From Corynebacterium sp. CNJ-954 (lineage in GTDB: Bacteria; Actinomycetota; Actinomycetes; Mycobacteriales; Mycobacteriaceae): a DNA stretch of 64,000 nt. Position 1 is the first letter of the stretch. Each line of letters opens with the position of its first letter. The DNA lies in NCBI RefSeq assembly GCF_001942345.1, contig NZ_MKKI01000044.1, forward strand, positions 1 through 64,000. Direction: 5' to 3'. A program made the position numbers and the translations under genes. The notes under the pieces were generated by a model. That model was not told the origin of the DNA. It saw only the letters and a program-made list of their open reading frames with translations, and made no database searches. Of the stretch, positions 60,543 to 64,000 are shown piece after piece.

Positions 60543-60853
60543 ACGTCCGGACTGTCGACGCGCCGAGGAGCGCGAACTGGGGGTTTGTTCAACATCCCCG
60601 GGTCGTAGTGCTACACTTGGCGCGTTGTTTCATGGTCGCGACCTGCGACGCTTCTCCCGTGTGAACGTGGGGGCGGTGCAGGACGTCCAACAGACACCAG
60701 GCGCGTACTTTCCGTGCGGGGCTGTTGCTATTCGGCACAGCCCATCGCTAGGATTCGTCGAGGTTGACGGTCGGGCACAGGTCCGGCCGACTGAAACACC
60801 TGAAGTACCCCCAAGCAAGTCACATCGAACCACAGAACAAGACGGAGGAACCC
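60543..60853 (+). promoter_or_regulatory. mihF promoter and long 5' leader
   Basis: This 311-base gap holds no credible gene. A candidate promoter is TTCAAC (60588-60593), 18 bases, TACACT (60612-60617). Transcription from there would give a leader of about 230 bases before the mihF GTG, long for this window. I see no known riboswitch fold in it. Confidence 0.45.
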
Positions 60854-61174
60854 GTGGCCCTTCCCCAGTTGACCCCGGAGCAGCGTGCAGAAGCCCTGAA
60901 GAAGGCCGCCGAGGCCCGCAAGGCCCGTGCCGAGCTCAAGGAGAAGCTCAAGCGTGGAGGCACCGACCTCAAGCAGGTCCTTGCTGACGCCGACGAAGAC
61001 CCGATCATCGGCAAGATGAAGGTGTCCGCCCTTCTCGAGGCCATGCCCAAGGTCGGCAAGGTCAAGGCGCAGGAGATCATGACCGAGCTGGAGATCGCCC
61101 CCACCCGTCGCCTCCGCGGCCTCGGCGACCGTCAGCGTCGCGCCCTGCTGGAGCGCTTCGGTTTCGAGGTCTAG
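60854..61174 (+). CDS. mihF: Mycobacterial-type integration host factor
   Basis: A 106-residue nucleoid protein specific to Actinobacteria. The GTG at 60854 ([20 protein letters not shown]) has GGAGG upstream and gives the usual length. The long N-terminal helix, then [20 protein letters not shown], the helix-two-turn-helix [19 protein letters not shown], and [19 protein letters not shown] are hallmarks. It lies between pyrF and gmk, its usual position. The frame extending upstream to 60764 is leader. Confidence 0.95.
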   Translation: MALPQLTPEQRAEALKKAAEARKARAELKEKLKRGGTDLKQVLADADEDPIIGKMKVSALLEAMPKVGKVKAQEIMTELEIAPTRRLRGLGDRQRRALLERFGFEV

Positions 61175-61179
61175 GAGCC

Positions 61180-61785
61180 TTGACCCCGCAAGTGCAGGCC
61201 GAAGCGCAGGGCACGGACGTGTCCGGTCCGCACCTGGTCGTCCTGGCGGGACCGTCGGCGGTCGGGAAGTCAACGGTCGTCGCACAGTTGAAGGCGTCGG
61301 TCCCGGACCTGTTCTTCAGCGTGTCGTGGACCACCCGGGACCCTCGTCCCGGTGAGGTCGACGGGCAGGACTACCACTACGTCACCCGGGAACGCTTCCG
61401 GGCCGAGGTGGACAGTGGCCTCATGCTCGAGTGGGCGGAGATCCACGGGGGGCTGCAGTTGTCGGGTACCCCCCGGCAGCCGGTCACCGAGGCGCTCCAG
61501 GCAGGCCGCCCGGTCCTGGTCGAGGTCGACCTGGCCGGGGCCCGCAACATCAAGCGGATGATGCCCGAGGCACTCACGGTGTTCCTGGCCCCTCCCACCT
61601 GGGAGGACCTGGTGGAGCGGCTGACCGGCCGCGGCACCGAGAGTGAGGACGTCATCCGGCGTCGCCTGGAGACCGCCCGTGAAGAGCTCGCCTCCAAGGA
61701 CGAGTTCGACCGGGTCGTCGTGAACCGGGACGTCACCGAGGCCGTCGCCGAGATCAGCGCACTGCTGACCGGGCACGCACAGTAA
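61180..61785 (+). CDS. gmk: Guanylate kinase
   Basis: A 201-residue enzyme converting GMP to GDP. TTG at 61180 follows TAGGAG; the first 17 residues are variable. Walker A is [11 protein letters not shown]; the GMP-binding block is [21 protein letters not shown]; the lid arginines are in [16 protein letters not shown]. The usual GNLYGT motif at the active site reads [14 protein letters not shown], a mild variant. It is part of mihF-gmk-rpoZ. Confidence 0.95.
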   Translation: MTPQVQAEAQGTDVSGPHLVVLAGPSAVGKSTVVAQLKASVPDLFFSVSWTTRDPRPGEVDGQDYHYVTRERFRAEVDSGLMLEWAEIHGGLQLSGTPRQPVTEALQAGRPVLVEVDLAGARNIKRMMPEALTVFLAPPTWEDLVERLTGRGTESEDVIRRRLETAREELASKDEFDRVVVNRDVTEAVAEISALLTGHAQ

Positions 61786-61811
61786 GACTATTCGAGAAAC
61801 AAAGGTGTGGA

Positions 61812-62084
61812 GTGGAAACCAACGACAACTCAACCGTCTTCGACCCGGCGGTCGGCATCACGAACCCGCCGATCGACGATCTGCTGACCAAGGTGTCCTC
61901 GAAGTACGCCCTGGTGATCTTCGCGGCCAAGCGTGCGCGTCAGATCAACAACTACTTCCAGACCGTCGGTGACGGCGTGTTCGAGTTCGTCGGCCCGCTG
62001 GTCACCCCGGAAGCCCACGAGAAGCCGCTGTCGGTGGCTCTTCGTGAGATCGAGGGCGATCTGCTGGAGCACACCGAAGGCTGA
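61812..62084 (+). CDS. rpoZ: RNA polymerase omega subunit
   Basis: A 90-residue omega subunit assisting RNA polymerase assembly. GTG at 61812 ([20 protein letters not shown]). The conserved helix [25 protein letters not shown] is present, and the C-terminal [15 protein letters not shown] matches actinobacterial RpoZ. It is followed by an extended hairpin and then coaBC. Confidence 0.95.
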   Translation: METNDNSTVFDPAVGITNPPIDDLLTKVSSKYALVIFAAKRARQINNYFQTVGDGVFEFVGPLVTPEAHEKPLSVALREIEGDLLEHTEG

Positions 62085-62099
62085 TCGACCCCGCCGCGT

Positions 62100-62167
62100 C
62101 AGGCCCGTCACGCGACGTCCGTGGCCACAGAACTTTCACTGTGGCCGGACGTCGGGTGACGGGCCTG
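62100..62167 (+). terminator. Long near-perfect hairpin after rpoZ
   Basis: CAGGCCCGTCA (62100-62110) pairs with TGACGGGCCTG (62157-62167), CGACGTCC with GGACGTCG, and GGCCACAG (62123-62130) with CTGTGGCC (62139-62146), about 27 paired bases with two tiny bulges and an 8-base loop. There is no T-run. The likely role is termination or mRNA 3'-end protection. Confidence 0.6.
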
Positions 62168-62204
62168 AGCCGTTCCCGGTCCACGGCGGTCTGACGCTGT
62201 GGGC

Positions 62205-62210
62205 TAGGCT
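62205..62210 (+). promoter_or_regulatory. -10 element, leaderless coaBC mRNA
   Basis: TAGGCT ends eight bases before the coaBC GTG at 62219; no ribosome site lies between. Confidence 0.5.
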
Positions 62211-62218
62211 GGTTCTCC

Positions 62219-63474
62219 GTGAGTGAAAACAATCTGAACGTGCTCGTCGGCGTGGGTGGCGGTATCGCCGCCTACAAGTCCGGCGCACTGGTGCGCTACT
62301 TCACCGAGGCCGGGCACGACGTCCACGTCATCCCGACGGAGTCGGCCCTGCGGTTCGTCGGTGCCGCCACGTTCGAGGCCCTGTCCGGTAACCCGGTGTC
62401 CACCACCGTGTTCGACGGCGTCGACGAGGTCCGCCACGTCCGGCTGGGCCAGGACGCCGACCTGATCGTCATCGCCCCGGCGACGGCGGACCTGCTCGCC
62501 CGTCTGGCCCACGGCCGGGCGGACGACCTGCTGACCGCCAGCGTGCTGGTGGCCACCTGCCCGGTGGTCCTGGCGCCGGCGATGCACACGGAGATGTGGC
62601 AGAATCCCGCCACCCGGGAGAATGTGGCCACACTGCGCCGTCGCGGCGTCACGGTGCTCGAGCCCGCCCACGGCCGGTTGACCGGTACCGACTCCGGTGC
62701 CGGGCGGTTTCCCGAACCGGGGCACATCGGTGCACTGGCCACAGCGGCACAGGACAGGTTCGGCATCTTCCGGCAGTCGCTGGCGGGACGCCGGATTTTG
62801 GTCACCGCCGGTGGTACGCATGAGGCGCTCGACCCGGTGCGCTACCTGGGCAACGCATCCTCGGGCCGCCAGGGGTTCGCGTTGGCCGACGTCGCCGTGC
62901 AGCGTGGTGCCCAGGTGGAGCTGATCGCCGGGGTCACCGAGGATCTCCCGGTCCCGTCGGGGGCCCGCCTCACCCGGATCAGAAGCGCCCGGGACCTGGA
63001 GGCCGCCGTCGGTGAACTGGCCGGCGGGGTGGATGCGGTGGTCATGGCCGCCGCGGTGGCGGACTTCCGTCCGGCCAGCGAGGCGGGCGCCAAGCTGAAG
63101 AAGGGTGGGGAGGACGACCTGTCCACCCTGGCGCTGGCGGAGAACCCGGACATCCTGCAGGGCCTGGTGGAGCGGCGTCGCGCCGGCGGGCTGCCGGAGG
63201 ATCTGGTGATCGCCGGATTCGCCGCGGAGACCGGCGACGAGCACCACAGCCCCCGGACCACGCCCGGGCGAAACTGGAGCGTAAGGGCTGCGACCTGTTG
63301 ATGTGCAACGCCGTCGGCGACGGGGTGGTGTTCGGTCAGGACGACAGCCAGGGCTGGATCCTCACCCCCGGCGACCGTCCGGGCGCCGAGGAGGTCACCG
63401 AGGTTCCGGCGTCCTCGAAACTCGTGGTCGCCTCGTACATCGTCGACGCGGTCGAGGAGCTGTTGCCCGGCTGA
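62219..63474 (+). pseudogene. coaBC: Phosphopantothenoylcysteine synthetase/decarboxylase, single-base frameshift
   Basis: Bifunctional coenzyme A enzyme. CoaC half: VLVGVGGGIAAYKSGALVRY, the FMN/active-site APATADLLARLAHG and PAMHTEMWQNPATREN. CoaB half: RILVTAGGTHEALDPVRYLG, SSGRQGFALADVA and VVMAAAVADFRP. The frame breaks near 63247-63260 (AGCCCCCGGACC), turning into nonsense and stopping at 63301; the other frame gives ARAKLERKGCDLLMCN and VVFGQDDSQGWILTP and ends at TGA 63472-63474. One added base gives 418 residues, the normal length. As CoA synthesis is essential, a sequencing error is the simplest explanation. Confidence 0.9.
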
Positions 63475-63535
63475 CCCAGGATTCGTCACGCGACGGGGCC
63501 GGGCCCGCCGTCACCGCCTTCCAGACTGCTTGGTC

Positions 63536-63541
63536 TAGGAT
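63536..63541 (+). promoter_or_regulatory. -10 element of metK promoter
   Basis: TAGGAT at 63536-63541, about 75 bases before the metK GTG. No SAM riboswitch class was recognised in the short leader. Confidence 0.4.
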
Positions 63542-63615
63542 GGTGACGTTCGGGCGCGCACCACGCTCAGGAAGCACAAGTTACATCACGACAGGAAGTC
63601 AGGAAGTTCAGGACA

Positions 63616-64000
63616 GTGACCACTTCGTCCAATGCAAGCCCCCGCCTCTTCACCAGTGAGTCCGTGACCGAAGGCCACCCCGACAAGATCTGTGACGCCA
63701 TCTCCGACACCATTCTCGACGCGCTGCTGCAGAAGGACCCGCGCTCGCATGTCGCCGTGGAGACCATGGTCACCACCGGCCAGGTCCACGTGGCCGGCGA
63801 GGTCCGCACCGACGCCTACGTCGAGATCCCCAAGCTGGTCCGCGAGACGCTGCTGAGCATCGGTTTCACCTCCTCCTCGGTGGGCTTCGACGGCCGCACC
63901 TGCGGGGTGAACATCGCCATCGGCGAGCAGTCGCAGGAGATCGGCGACGGTGTCGACACCTCCCACGAGATCCGCAGCGGCGCCGCCGACGACAAGTACG
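63616..64000 (+). CDS. metK: S-adenosylmethionine synthetase, partial
   Basis: The first 128 residues of SAM synthetase; the gene runs off the right edge. The GTG at 63616 begins [20 protein letters not shown], and the ATP-site block [19 protein letters not shown] and [18 protein letters not shown] are diagnostic, followed by [20 protein letters not shown]. It makes SAM from methionine and ATP. Its place after coaBC is usual for actinobacteria. Confidence 0.95.
   Translation, partial: MTTSSNASPRLFTSESVTEGHPDKICDAISDTILDALLQKDPRSHVAVETMVTTGQVHVAGEVRTDAYVEIPKLVRETLLSIGFTSSSVGFDGRTCGVNIAIGEQSQEIGDGVDTSHEIRSGAADDKY

Noticed and set aside
60484..60987. ORF across the pyrF end and mihF leader
   Set aside because: It overlaps two real genes in another frame, has no ribosome site and shows no recognisable domain.
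63475..63615. Possible SAM riboswitch before metK
   Set aside because: No conserved core of SAM-I, SAM-II or SAM-IV could be found by eye in the 141-base gap.

Overview
The window reads as a chromosome segment of a high-GC actinobacterium, almost certainly Corynebacterium or a very close relative. Evidence: the gene order thrS, HIT protein, PIP synthase, PIM acyltransferase, PimA, pdxS-tesB-pdxT, yebC, ruvCAB, yajC-secDF, apt, rel, hisS, aspS, alaS, aro genes and pyr operon; mycobacterial-type IHF; GTG/TTG starts; and many promoters of the TAnnnT class, several placed so that the mRNA would be leaderless. The species cannot be named from this alone.

Layout. (1) 1 to about 4.1 kb: the right part of an integrated mobile element, all on the minus strand: tyrosine integrase, an unknown protein, an excisionase-like HTH protein, a protein resembling a DnaB N-terminal domain, and a P-loop ATPase that runs off the left edge. 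The genes overlap or abut, so they form one cassette read leftwards. (2) 4.3-11.1 kb: CopC-like protein, thrS, and the phosphatidylinositol mannoside genes. (3) 11.2-13.6 kb: pdxS, thioesterase, pdxT (pyridoxal phosphate). (4) 13.7-21.0 kb: yebC, ruvCAB behind a probable LexA box, then yajC-secD-secF. (5) 21.0-28.8 kb: solute-binding lipoprotein, apt, rel, cyclophilin, MBL hydrolase, hisS. (6) 28.9-34.1 kb: betT-betB-betA, choline uptake and oxidation to glycine betaine. (7) 34.1-43.6 kb: zinc metallopeptidase, a 43-residue ORF, a small membrane protein, aspS, a degenerate APH-fold protein, rarA, alaS, ruvX. (8) 43.7-49.7 kb: mltG and a shikimate-pathway run (aroE, prepilin peptidase, aroC, aroK, aroB, aroQ). 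(9) 49.8-64.0 kb: pepQ, efp, nusB, the pyrimidine operon pyrR-pyrB-pyrC-carA-carB-pyrF behind a PyrR-type leader hairpin, then mihF, gmk, rpoZ, coaBC and the 5' part of metK.

The most striking anomaly is a cluster of five single-base frameshifts in aroB, aroQ, efp, pyrF and coaBC between about 48.66 and 63.27 kb. Each can be explained by loss of one C or G from a short run, and each gene returns to normal family length if one base is added. No comparable breaks are seen in the first 48 kb. Sequencing or assembly error is the simplest reading, since coaBC is normally essential, but real gene decay cannot be excluded from sequence alone.

The best candidates for undescribed biology are the replication cassette of the mobile element with its unrecognised gene at 2114-2707, and the 43-residue acidic, tryptophan-containing ORF at 35239-35370, which has its own strong -10 element and 5' hairpin. 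No CRISPR array, rRNA, tRNA or insertion sequence was found.
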